Source: CBDBFH01 sp965204775 (GTDB lineage Bacteria; Pseudomonadota; Alphaproteobacteria; JAPOUT01; G958296285). Taken from it: a stretch of DNA of 64,000 nucleotides. The notes beneath the pieces were generated by a model that did no database searches, was not told where the DNA came from, and saw nothing but the letters and a program-made list of their open reading frames with translations. The position numbers and the translations under genes were made by a program. The stretch is taken from positions 248,001-312,000 of the forward strand of contig CBDBFH010000028.1 in NCBI GenBank assembly GCA_965204775.1, in the 5' to 3' direction. Shown here piece after piece: positions 43,833 to 51,564 of the stretch; positions within the stretch are counted from its first letter, which is position 1, and every line of letters starts with the position of its first letter.

Positions 43833-44735
43833 TTATAAAGGGGCCTTGCTCGCGGAAGAAAAAATGTCCGCCGCCCGCCGCCCGAAGCGGCGCATGAAGG
43901 CGCGCATTTTTTGCCGCAGGCCCCGCAACCCCGCATGGCGCCGCAGCCGCGCCTCGTTCATATAAAGGCGGCGCGCCAGCTCGATCTGCAGGGCGTGCAC
44001 CCCGGTCTGCGGACGGCCATAATGCGCCGTGATGAATCCTCCCGCATAGGGCCGGTTCAGCGCCACCCGAAATCCCAGGCCGGCCAGAATTTCCTCCGCC
44101 GCCGCGCTCAAGGCCGCCGCCGCCGATGATCCAAAGCAGTTGCCCAGCACAATGTCGCTCTCTTCGTCCCCGCCCGGCCCGTGCCGCGAGGGCATCGAAT
44201 GGCAGTCGAGCAGCACAACCGCGCCAAAGGCCGCCTTCGCCTCCATCACCAAAGCCCGCAGCTGCGCGTGATAGGGCATATACAATTCCCGAATGCGCGC
44301 CTCGGCCTCGGCAAACACAAGCCGGTCGCGGTAAATCTCCCGCCGTCCCCCGGCAACCCGCGCAATCGTCCCCAGACCCTCCGCCGCCCGCGGCGAGCGC
44401 GTGTTGACGTGCGGCGGCAGGGCATCGGCAAACATCGCCGGGTCCAGCTCGTAAGGCTCGCGGTTGACGTCGACATAGGCCCGGGGGAAGCGCGCCGCCA
44501 GCAGTGGCGCGCCCTCGCCGGGGGCATCGGCGAAAATCTCGTCGACAAAGCAGTCCTCCGAGCGCCGCAGACCCGCGCCGTCCAGGCGCGCGGCGCGCAA
44601 GAACGCCGCCGGATAATCGCGCCCGCTGTGCGGCGAGTTGACCACAAGCGGCACCCGCGCCGCCGGCGGGCGGCGCAGATCATAGGCCGCCGAATGGGCC
44701 GCCGAAACCGCCCCGCCCGCCTTGCTCGCCGCCAT
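43833..44735 (-). CDS. N-formylglutamate amidohydrolase family protein
   Basis: 300-residue zinc hydrolase of the FGase family, which releases formate from N-formylglutamate at the end of one histidine-breakdown route. Motifs: VVNSPHSGRDYP, RSEDCFVDEIFADAP, AYVDVNREPYELDP, VVLLDCHSMPS and LNRPYAGGFITAHYG, then ALQIELARRLYMNE. I start at ATG 44735 (MAASKAGG); an upstream TTG at 44771 in the same frame would add 12 residues and crowd the tRNA. No hut genes are nearby, so a housekeeping or other deformylating role is possible. Confidence 0.88.
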   Translation of the reverse strand: MAASKAGGAVSAAHSAAYDLRRPPAARVPLVVNSPHSGRDYPAAFLRAARLDGAGLRRSEDCFVDEIFADAPGEGAPLLAARFPRAYVDVNREPYELDPAMFADALPPHVNTRSPRAAEGLGTIARVAGGRREIYRDRLVFAEAEARIRELYMPYHAQLRALVMEAKAAFGAVVLLDCHSMPSRHGPGGDEESDIVLGNCFGSSAAAALSAAAEEILAGLGFRVALNRPYAGGFITAHYGRPQTGVHALQIELARRLYMNEARLRRHAGLRGLRQKMRAFMRRFGRRAADIFSSASKAPL

Positions 44736-44784
44736 CTGCCTGCCCTCTTCGATCACAAGAAACTGGCACAAAAAACCGGAAAAA

Positions 44785-44859
44785 TGGTGGGCGCGGCTGG
44801 GATTGAACCAGCGACCCCTACGATGTCAACGTAGTGCTCTGCCACTGAGCTACGCGCCC
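44785..44859 (-). tRNA. tRNA-Val (anticodon GAC)
   Basis: 75-nt cloverleaf on the minus strand: acceptor GGGCGCG / CGCGCCC, D-arm GCTCAGTGGCAGAGC, anticodon loop TTGACAT between CTACG and CGTAG, T-arm with GGTTCAATCC. The 3' CCA is encoded (44785-44787). Confidence 0.95.
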
Positions 44860-44942
44860 GGCCCCTCGCCACAGACAGGACCTATCAAGCCCGCCCGCCC
44901 GCCGCAAGGGTTTGCGCCGCGCGCCGATCCTGCTTGTTCCCC

Positions 44943-44983
44943 GATTTGCCTCTGATTTGCCCCAGATTTGCCCACGATTTGCC
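44943..44983. repeat. Four 11-bp-spaced copies of GATTTGCC upstream of the MFS gene
   Basis: GATTTGCC occurs at 44943-44950, 44954-44961, 44965-44972 and 44976-44983, each separated by three variable bases, giving an exact 11-bp period. It ends 32 bp before the transporter's ATG. The spacing puts the copies on one face of the helix, as in multi-site operators; slippage is the alternative. Confidence 0.65.
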
Positions 44984-45015
44984 TTGTCCGGAAAATCGGC
45001 GCATCTATTCAGCCC

Positions 45016-46392
45016 ATGATCAAGTCCCTGACCAAGTCTCTGACCAAGTCCATGACCGGGCCGAGGCCGTCTCCGGCTTCCGCCCCGCCCGCCCGCCGCC
45101 GCCCGCCGCCGGGCGGCTGGCCGGCGTGGCGGCGGCAAAAAGCCCGCCTGTGGGGCATGCCCACCCTTCTTGTCTGCCTGCTGTTCGTCGGCATGGGGCA
45201 GTCGCTGTTCTTCGTCATCCTGCCGCCCGCGGCGCGCGATCTGGGCTTGAGCGAGTTCCAGACCTCGATCATCTTCTCCCTGTCGGCGCTGTTCTGGGTG
45301 GTGTGCAGTCCGCTCTGGGGCCGGGCCAGCGATGCCTGGGGGCGCAAGCCGGTCATCCTGATCGGCGTCTCCGGCTTTGCCGCCTCGACCGCGCTGGTCG
45401 CCTTAACCATCCACACCGCCCAAACCGGCCTGCTCCCCGCCGCCCTGCTCCTGCCCACTTTGATCGCGACGCGGGCGATCTTTGGCGGTTTCGGCTCCGG
45501 CTCAATGGCCGCGGCGCAGGCCTATATCGCCGACCGCACCCGGCGCAGACGCCGCGCCTCCGGGGTCTCGGCGCTGACCGCCGCCTTCGGCAGCGGGAAC
45601 ATCCTCGGACCCGGGGTCGCCGCCTCCCTGATCGTCTTCGGCTTTCTGACCCCGTTTCTGGTCGTCTCCGGACTGGCCGTCGCCGGAATCGTCATGCTGG
45701 CCCTCTTCCTGGCCGAGCGCCCGCCGCGCAGCACAAGCGCCCGGCGCGGCATGGCCTCCGGCCCCCTGCCGGCCCGGATCGTCGCCCCCTTTCTGACTCT
45801 GGGCGTCATGATCAGTTTCGCCCACGCGACCTTGCTTCAGCTGGCCTCCTTCTATTTCATCGACCGCCTCGAACTCGGCCTGGACGAGGCCGGACAGATC
45901 ATTGCGGTCTCCTTGATGATCATGGCCTTCGCCACCCTTTTTGCGCAGCTGGTCCTGATCCAGAGTTTCAATCTGCCGATTCAGGTGCTCCTGCGTCTGG
46001 GGGCGGTTTGCATGATCGCCGCCTTCGCCGGACTGGCCGGCAGCGAAACCTATGGCACCCTGACCGCCGCGCTGGCGCTGGCCGGGGTCGGCTTCGGACT
46101 GTTGCGGCCGGGCATGATGGCCGCCGCCTCGCTCGCCGCGCCCCCCGACCGGCAGGGCCGGATCGCCGGACTCCTCAACTCCACCGCCGCCTGCGGCCAT
46201 ATGATCAATCCCTTCACCGGCGCCATTCTTTATCAATACTGGATTCAGGGCCCCTTCGTCATCGCCGGGGTGATCATGGCCGCCTGCCTCGCCGTTATCC
46301 TTTTTAACCCGGTGATCCGGGCGATTCGGGCGGAGATCGACCCGCGCGACCACGAAATCACCGCCCCCCACCACGCGCCCCACCGTCACTGA
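45016..46392 (+). CDS. MFS transporter (drug/metabolite exporter type)
   Basis: 458-residue 12-helix major facilitator protein. Motif A GRASDAWGRKPVILIG lies between helices 2 and 3, and SGNILGPGVAASLIVFG is the antiporter-like motif C of helix 5. About 45 residues precede helix 1 and are odd: a threefold KSLT repeat (codons at 45022-45057, 12-bp units) then a Pro/Arg-rich stretch. The ATG at 45016 is the first plausible start; translation could also begin further in, at the Met in WGMPTLLVC before helix 1. Substrate unknown. Preceded by four 11-bp-spaced GATTTGCC boxes. Confidence 0.85.
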   Translation: MIKSLTKSLTKSMTGPRPSPASAPPARRRPPPGGWPAWRRQKARLWGMPTLLVCLLFVGMGQSLFFVILPPAARDLGLSEFQTSIIFSLSALFWVVCSPLWGRASDAWGRKPVILIGVSGFAASTALVALTIHTAQTGLLPAALLLPTLIATRAIFGGFGSGSMAAAQAYIADRTRRRRRASGVSALTAAFGSGNILGPGVAASLIVFGFLTPFLVVSGLAVAGIVMLALFLAERPPRSTSARRGMASGPLPARIVAPFLTLGVMISFAHATLLQLASFYFIDRLELGLDEAGQIIAVSLMIMAFATLFAQLVLIQSFNLPIQVLLRLGAVCMIAAFAGLAGSETYGTLTAALALAGVGFGLLRPGMMAAASLAAPPDRQGRIAGLLNSTAACGHMINPFTGAILYQYWIQGPFVIAGVIMAACLAVILFNPVIRAIRAEIDPRDHEITAPHHAPHRH

Positions 46393-46476
46393 CGCCGCCG
46401 CAAGCCTTGACTTTGTCCTGCCTGATGGGCCACAAAAGGCGGGACTGGCTGCAATCCCGTCCTTCGGGAGGATTTG

Positions 46477-46602
46477 ATGAAAATCCGCAATTCCTTAAGA
46501 TCGGTTCGCAAGCGCCACCGCGCTAATCGCGTCGTGCGGCGGCGGGGGCGGCTTTATGTCATCAACAAGCTCAACCGCCGCTTCAAGGCCCGACAGGGAT
46601 AG
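46477..46602 (+). CDS. rpmJ: Ribosomal protein L36 (cysteine-free 41-residue form)
   Basis: 41-codon gene. The protein begins MKIRNSLRSVRKRHRANR and continues RRGRLYVINKLNRRFK, ending ARQG, an unmistakable L36 of the C-minus type lacking the zinc cysteines. GGAGGA lies five bases before the ATG, inside a small hairpin (TCCCG at 46456-46460 with CGGGA at 46465-46469), so translation may be tuned by structure. TTGACT at 46407 could be its -35 box. The gene stands alone, as it usually does in this class. Confidence 0.95.
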   Translation: MKIRNSLRSVRKRHRANRVVRRRGRLYVINKLNRRFKARQG

Positions 46603-46704
46603 CGGAGCGGGCTTATCATTTGCGGACGATGCGGTATGATGCGGTTGTAGCGATGCGGGATCGTCCCGAATGGGGATCTTGAAAATCAAGGGGAGACAAA
46701 AAAC

Positions 46705-47664
46705 ATGAACACAGCCCGGACACTGCGCAATGCATGGATTGCGGGCGCTTTGGCGCTCGGCCTTGCCGCCTGTGCGCAAGATCGGCGCACGGCGGCTTTT
46801 CTCACTGAGGAGGTGGCCGGGGACGGCGGTTTTGCCGCCGCGCTGGCGCTCGAATATCAGGAGGCGGCGCGGCGGGAGATCGCCAAGCAAGACTGGAACT
46901 CCGCGGCGCGCTTCGCCAGACAAGGCCGGCTTGCCTTGAGCGGGGCGCGGCCTGAGCCGACCGACCCGCGCAGCGCGGCGGTTGACCAGGCCGACAGCCA
47001 GGCTTTGCGGGAGTCCCGCGGCCAGCTGATGGCGGCGCTGGACCGCCATGCCGACCGCCGGGTCGAGGCCTGCGCGCAGGCCCAGCGCAGTTACGAAGTA
47101 TGGCTTGACGAAGCCAGCGACAACATTTTGGGGCGCAACGGCTCCCTGCTGGGCGGGAGCGGAGGCCGCGCCAGCGCGGCACGCACCGAGCGCGCGCGCA
47201 TGCAATTCGCGCAGGCGCTGGGCGCCTGTTCGGGCCGGGTCGTGGCCGAGGCCGGAACAGCTGCGCCGTCGGCGGCGGCGGCGTCATATGCCTTCCCGCC
47301 GATTGCCGATGACGACGGCGACCGGGTGCTGGTGGATGAGCGCACCGCTTATTTCGGCTTCAACTCCGCCCGCCTTGATGAGGCGGCGCGGGAGATCGCT
47401 CGCGATGTCGGCGAGATTGCCGCTGAATACGACGGCGTCCGGGTCAACCTTCGGGGCTACACCGACACCACCGGTTCGGCGGCCTATAACCGCCGGCTGG
47501 GCGAACGGCGCGCCATTGCCTTTGCGCGCGTTTTGAGCGGGATCGGAGTCGAAGATATCCGTGTGCTGGGTTTGGGCGAGAGTGGCTTGGCGGTGCCGAC
47601 CGGCGATGACACCCGCGAGCCGCTCAACCGCCGGGTGGAGATCGAGATCAAAGCCACTCCGTAG
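46705..47664 (+). CDS. OmpA-family lipoprotein
   Basis: 319-residue cell-envelope protein. Residues 1-23 are a lipoprotein signal with lipobox LGLAACA. A Gln/Arg/Ala-rich helical middle part (about 40-190) holds repeated Ala-Arg segments and two isolated cysteines. The C-terminal OmpA domain (about 205-315) has YFGFNSARLDE, LRGYTDTTGSAAYNRRLGERRA and EPLNRRVEIEI, the peptidoglycan-binding signature with its Asp and Arg. It probably links the outer membrane to the wall. A GGGGAGA ribosome site precedes the ATG; GATGCGG occurs three times shortly upstream. Confidence 0.9.
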   Translation: MNTARTLRNAWIAGALALGLAACAQDRRTAAFLTEEVAGDGGFAAALALEYQEAARREIAKQDWNSAARFARQGRLALSGARPEPTDPRSAAVDQADSQALRESRGQLMAALDRHADRRVEACAQAQRSYEVWLDEASDNILGRNGSLLGGSGGRASAARTERARMQFAQALGACSGRVVAEAGTAAPSAAAASYAFPPIADDDGDRVLVDERTAYFGFNSARLDEAAREIARDVGEIAAEYDGVRVNLRGYTDTTGSAAYNRRLGERRAIAFARVLSGIGVEDIRVLGLGESGLAVPTGDDTREPLNRRVEIEIKATP

Positions 47665-47743
47665 ACCGGCGCGGGGGGGCCGCGCCACGCGGCGCATGTT
47701 TTGTGCGTGCGCCCGGGCTCCGGCCTGTGGCGCAGACCGGCGG

Positions 47744-47816
47744 CTCCCCGGGCTGGACTCGAACCAGCGACAAGACGGTTAACAGCCGTCTGCTCTACCA
47801 ACTGAGCTACCGGGGA
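47744..47816 (-). tRNA. tRNA-Asn (anticodon GTT)
   Basis: 73-nt cloverleaf on the minus strand: acceptor TCCCCGG / CCGGGGA, D-arm GCTCAGTTGGTAGAGC, anticodon loop CTGTTAA between GACGG and CCGTC, T-arm with GGTTCGAGTCC. CCA is not encoded; the genome reads CCG after the discriminator base. Confidence 0.95.
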
Positions 47817-47829
47817 TTTCTCGCGCTTC

Positions 47830-48438
47830 CTATAGCAAAAGCGGCCCGGCCCTGCCAGAGCCGGTTCGGGTCAGAGTGATTCGCCCGGCGCACAGGGCCT
47901 GCAAAGCCGCGACCCACAGCCTGGCCTCGCAGGCTTTGACCCGCGCCTCCAGCTGTTGCGGCCCGTCGCCGGGGCGGACCGGAACGCGCGCCTGCGCGAT
48001 AATCGGCCCCCGGTCATAGTCGCCGGTGACGATATGCAAACTGGCGCCGCTTTGCGTCTCGCCCGCCGCCAGAACCGCCTCATGCACCCGCCGCCCGTAG
48101 AATCCGGCCCCGCCGAAGCGGGGGAGCAGCGCCGGATGCATGTTGAGAATATGGGGGCCGAAGCGGCGCAGGAGGCGCGGGCCAACCTTCTTCAGATAGC
48201 CGCTGAGCAAGATCAGATCGGCGCGGGCTTCTTCCAGCGCCGCACAGGCGCGCGCCTCGCGCTCCGGGGCGATGACCTGACGGGGCAGACCCTGCCGGGC
48301 GGCAAAGTCCAGCGCGGCGGCTTCCGGCCGGTTGGCGATCAGCAGAACGATTTTGGCCTCCAGCCCGCCCTGCGCGATTGCGTCATGGACCGCGCGCATT
48401 CCGCTGCCTGCGCCGGAGGCAAAAAACGCCAGATTCAT
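47830..48438 (-). CDS. purN: Phosphoribosylglycinamide formyltransferase (PurN)
   Basis: 202-residue GAR transformylase. The catalytic Asn and His lie in HILNMHPALLP, the third catalytic residue, Asp, in TGDYDRGPIIAQ, and the phosphate loop is FASGAGSGMRAV, in which the usual SGNGSN is altered. LLSGYLKKVGP and GFYGRRVHEAV resemble one PurN branch. It makes formyl-GAR for purine synthesis. Its ATG overlaps the acyl-CoA dehydrogenase stop by 4 bp instead of being beside purM, so a formyltransferase with another substrate is possible but less likely. Confidence 0.85.
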   Translation of the reverse strand: MNLAFFASGAGSGMRAVHDAIAQGGLEAKIVLLIANRPEAAALDFAARQGLPRQVIAPEREARACAALEEARADLILLSGYLKKVGPRLLRRFGPHILNMHPALLPRFGGAGFYGRRVHEAVLAAGETQSGASLHIVTGDYDRGPIIAQARVPVRPGDGPQQLEARVKACEARLWVAALQALCAGRITLTRTGSGRAGPLLL

Positions 48439-49586
48439 TCCCGGCCCAACAGCGCGTCCGAGATGATTCGCAGCATGATCTGGGAACTGCCCTCGAAAAT
48501 TTTGGTCAGGCGCGCATCGCGCCAGTGGCGCTCAACATCATGCAGCGTGGTATAGCCCGCGCCGCCAAAAATCTGCAGCGCCGCGCTGGTCACCCGCTCG
48601 GCCATCTCCGCGGCCAGATATTTGACCCGCGCCGCCTCCATCGCCGCTCCCTCGCCCCGGTCAATCTGCCGGCAGACCTCATGCAGCAAAGCCCGCGCCG
48701 CCGCAACCTCGGCGCTCATCCGCGCAATCTCAAACCGGATCGCCTGAAACTGGGCAATCGCCCGCCCAAACTGGCGCCGCTCTTTGCTGTAGGCCATCGC
48801 ATCGTCCAGCGCCCCTTGCGCCAGACCGATCGCGCGCGCCGCGGTGTGCGCCCGCATCACTTCAAAATCCTGCGCCAGGCGATAAAAGGCGCGCCCCTCT
48901 TCCCCCGCCGCATCCAGCGGGACGCGCACATCGTCAAAGCGCAGCTCCCAGGTCTTCCAGCCGAAATAGCCGATCTTCGGAATCGGCGCCCCACTCACCC
49001 CTGCCGGCAGCGCGCCCTTCGGCTTCTCCACGGCAAACGCCGTCAGCCCCCGGTGCCCCTTGCCCGGCGGCGCATCCTGCGTGCGGGCGATCACCTCGAT
49101 GAAGTCCGCCCCGTCGGCGAAGGTGCACCAATATTTGTTGCCGGTGATCACCCAGCAATCGCCCGCGCGGCGCGCCCGGCAGGAAATTGCCGCCATGTCC
49201 GAACCCGCTTCGGGCTCCGAAATCGAATAGGCCCCCAGATAATCGCCCCGCGCCATGCGGGCGATCTTCGCCGCGCGCGCCGCGCCCGAACCGGGAACCG
49301 ACCGGTAAAAACGATTGCCCCGCGCCAGCAGGCTGGCGACGCTCATCCAGCCGCGCGCCAGCTCCTCGGCGACAAGGCAGTACTCCAGAGCCCCCAGATC
49401 CATCCCGCCGTGTTCGCCGGGAATCAGAATCGCGAAATAGCCCTGCGCCGCCATTTTCTCGATCAGGGCGCGGGGAATCTCGCCGCGCCTGGGATCCAGC
49501 TCGCGCGCCACGGGCAGAACTTCGCGCCGGGTGAAATCGCGCGCGCTTTGCTGAATCAGGCGCTGCTCGCCGCTCAATCCGCTCAT
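48435..49586 (-). CDS. Acyl-CoA dehydrogenase
   Basis: 383-residue FAD flavoprotein introducing a 2,3-double bond in an acyl-CoA. AYSISEPEAGSDMAA and WVITGNKYWCTFADGAD are the flavin and substrate motifs. RRQFGRAIAQFQAIRFEIA and QIFGGAGYTTLHDVERHWRDAR are the C-terminal signatures, followed by KIFEGSSQI, where the usual Glu of short-chain enzymes is found. Two MaoC-type hydratases are encoded directly upstream with 4-bp overlaps, so dehydrogenation followed by hydration of one branched or dicarboxylic acyl-CoA is likely. Electron acceptor would be ETF. Confidence 0.92.
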   Translation of the reverse strand: MSGLSGEQRLIQQSARDFTRREVLPVARELDPRRGEIPRALIEKMAAQGYFAILIPGEHGGMDLGALEYCLVAEELARGWMSVASLLARGNRFYRSVPGSGAARAAKIARMARGDYLGAYSISEPEAGSDMAAISCRARRAGDCWVITGNKYWCTFADGADFIEVIARTQDAPPGKGHRGLTAFAVEKPKGALPAGVSGAPIPKIGYFGWKTWELRFDDVRVPLDAAGEEGRAFYRLAQDFEVMRAHTAARAIGLAQGALDDAMAYSKERRQFGRAIAQFQAIRFEIARMSAEVAAARALLHEVCRQIDRGEGAAMEAARVKYLAAEMAERVTSAALQIFGGAGYTTLHDVERHWRDARLTKIFEGSSQIMLRIISDALLGRE

Positions 49587-50068
49587 CGGCGCCCCCCGCC
49601 CGCCCGGCGCTTGATCAAAACCCGCCGCTCGCCTTCAAAGACAACCTGGCCATGCTGGTTGACTCCCCAATGGCGAAACCGCACTTCGCCCGCATCGGCT
49701 CCGGCCTCCTTCGTCTCCAGCACTTCGCTGTAGGCATAAAGCGTATCGCCGTGAAAAACAGAGCGCGGCAGTTTGATCTTGTCCAGACCCAGCTCGGCCA
49801 GCGCATTCTCGCAGCAGTCTTCGCTCGCCAGACCCATGACAATCGAAAAATTCGCACCGCCAAAGGAAACCCGCTGACCGGCGTCCGTCTGCTTCTGGCC
49901 GTCCTCATTGAAATGCAGCTGGGCCGTGTTCAGCGTCAGATTGGTGAAAAGGACATTCTCCAGCGCCTCGATCGTTTTGCCCCGGGCATGGCGGATCAAC
50001 TGCCCGGGGGTGAAATCCTCAAAATAATTTCCGCCCCCCGTCAGCGCATCGCTTCTCCCGGCGCTCAT
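49583..50068 (-). CDS. MaoC-family hydratase (second of a pair)
   Basis: 161-residue hot-dog-fold protein. FEDFTPGQLIRHARGKTI opens the fold and NTAQLHFNEDGQK holds the hydratase-type Asn/His. HGDTLYAYSEVLETKEAG, RFRHWGVNQHGQVVFEGERRVLIKRR complete the domain in two parts. Resembles one half of two-domain mesaconyl/methylfumaryl-CoA hydratases. Overlaps both neighbours by 4 bp (MaoC upstream, acyl-CoA dehydrogenase downstream), so subunit pairing with the adjacent MaoC protein is likely. Confidence 0.88.
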   Translation of the reverse strand: MSAGRSDALTGGGNYFEDFTPGQLIRHARGKTIEALENVLFTNLTLNTAQLHFNEDGQKQTDAGQRVSFGGANFSIVMGLASEDCCENALAELGLDKIKLPRSVFHGDTLYAYSEVLETKEAGADAGEVRFRHWGVNQHGQVVFEGERRVLIKRRAGGGRR

Positions 50069-50571
50069 TCCCCCGCCCCGCGCCGGCGCAAAAGATTGCT
50101 GCGCCGGTAGTCGATCACCCGCGCGCCTTGCTGGTTGAAGCCCTCCGTGTGCCAGCTGACGATCCCGCGATCGGCCCGGCTCTTCGAGCCGCGCGCCGAC
50201 AAGGTCGTGCTGCGCGCGGTCAGCGTGTCGCCCGGATAGACCGGGGCATGCCAGGTCAAGGCCTCGACCCCGAGAAAAAGGCTGTCGCGCTCGCTCAGAT
50301 CCTCAACGCTCAGCCCCAGCACAACATTGAAGACCAGCAGAGGGTTGACGACGATATCGGGATGGCCGTGGGCGCGGGCATATTCGCGGTTGAAATAGAG
50401 CGGCGTGAAACTCATCGCCAGACTGGTGAACAAAAGGGCGTCGCTTTCGCCAATCGTCCGCCCCCAGTGGTGAACAAACGTCTGGCCGGGAGCAAAGTCC
50501 TCAAACAGGCGTCCGCGCTGGCGCACAACAGCCTTGCGCAAATGGGGCAATTCGGGTTCGGCGGGCGGCAT
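50065..50571 (-). CDS. MaoC-family hydratase (first of a pair)
   Basis: 168-residue hot-dog protein, first gene of the leftward MaoC-MaoC-acyl-CoA dehydrogenase-purN operon. FEDFAPGQTFVHHWGRTIGE matches the start of its neighbour, and MSFTPLYFNREYARAHGHPD is the hydratase loop. WHAPVYPGDTLTARSTTL and WHTEGFNQQGARVIDYRR close the fold. The likeness to the next protein suggests duplication, and together the two are the length of a double-hot-dog enzyme. Confidence 0.88.
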   Translation of the reverse strand: MPPAEPELPHLRKAVVRQRGRLFEDFAPGQTFVHHWGRTIGESDALLFTSLAMSFTPLYFNREYARAHGHPDIVVNPLLVFNVVLGLSVEDLSERDSLFLGVEALTWHAPVYPGDTLTARSTTLSARGSKSRADRGIVSWHTEGFNQQGARVIDYRRSNLLRRRGAGE

Positions 50572-50673
50572 CGGACTTCAAGCCTTATGCCGAAGCGCCC
50601 CCGAGGTCAATATGGGGGGAGCCTCCCGCGCACCCCGCCGCCGGTTTGACAAGACCGGCCAAGACCGCGCAAG

Positions 50674-51465
50674 ATGCCCGGCGCAATGACCGGTGCAATG
50701 CACAGAACCGCCCGCCGCGCCGCCGCTTTCGGGCTGGTGGTGTGCGGGTTTTTCCCCGCCCTTCCGGCCCGGGCCGACGAGGCCCGCGCCCTGATGCAGG
50801 CCGTCCATGACCAGTCCCGCCAGCACCCCGATCAGCGCGCCGACGTCAAAATGCTGATCAAGGACAAAAAGGGGCGCACGCGAACCCGCTACTTCAACCA
50901 TCTCTACAAAATCTTCCCCGGCCGCAGCAAAAGCCTGGTCAAAATCTACCGCCCCCCCTCTGTCCGCGACACCGGCCTGCTCAGCGAATCCCCCGACGGC
51001 GCCCGGACCTCCGATCAGTGGATCTATCTGCCCGCCCTCCAGTCGGTCAAGAAACTCAACACCCGCGACAAGCACAAGAGCTTCATGGGCTCCGACTTCA
51101 CCAATGCCGACATCGCCGGACGCCAGGTCGATCAGGACCGCCACCGCATTGCGGCGCGCGCCGGCGGCCTGATCACCGTCCTCAGCACCCCCAAGGACGC
51201 CGGCGAGCCCTACGCCAAAATCGAAACCCAGATCCTGGACCGGATCAAGGTGCCGCGCCGCGTGATCTTTTATGACCGCGCCGGGGAAAAACTCAAAACT
51301 CTCGAAAACGAGACGATCAAAAAGGTCAAGGGCATGTATGTCGTCATGCGGGCGCGGATGATCAACCACCAGACCGGCGGGCAGTCGAGGGTCGAGAAAA
51401 GCCGCTTTACCGTCGGTGATCCGATCGCATCGGCGGAAGTCGGCTTCCGCGGCCTGCGCGAGTAA
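50674..51465 (+). CDS. LolA-like periplasmic protein of an RND-type export cluster
   Basis: 263-residue exported protein of the outer-membrane lipoprotein-sorting (LolA-like, DUF4292/17131-type) group. Signal peptide to about residue 35 (GFFPALPARA). Core motifs include VKMLIKDKKGRTRTRYF, FPGRSKSLVKIYRPPSVRDTG, DQWIYLPALQSVKKLN and FMGSDFTNADIAG, then VPRRVIFYDRAGEKLKTLE. Such proteins are encoded with MMPL/RND transporters, possibly carrying a lipid across the periplasm. The ATG at 50698 could be the true start; no clear ribosome site separates the options. Followed by barrel and RND genes on the same strand. Confidence 0.82.
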   Translation: MPGAMTGAMHRTARRAAAFGLVVCGFFPALPARADEARALMQAVHDQSRQHPDQRADVKMLIKDKKGRTRTRYFNHLYKIFPGRSKSLVKIYRPPSVRDTGLLSESPDGARTSDQWIYLPALQSVKKLNTRDKHKSFMGSDFTNADIAGRQVDQDRHRIAARAGGLITVLSTPKDAGEPYAKIETQILDRIKVPRRVIFYDRAGEKLKTLENETIKKVKGMYVVMRARMINHQTGGQSRVEKSRFTVGDPIASAEVGFRGLRE

Positions 51466-51564
51466 CCCGGGCTTGCCCGGCGGCGGGCGGGCGCTTATAC
51501 TGGGCTTGCCCGGATCATCAAGGCCAAGCCCCGGAGCGCCCGGCTCTGCCGCAGGACAAGGAAG

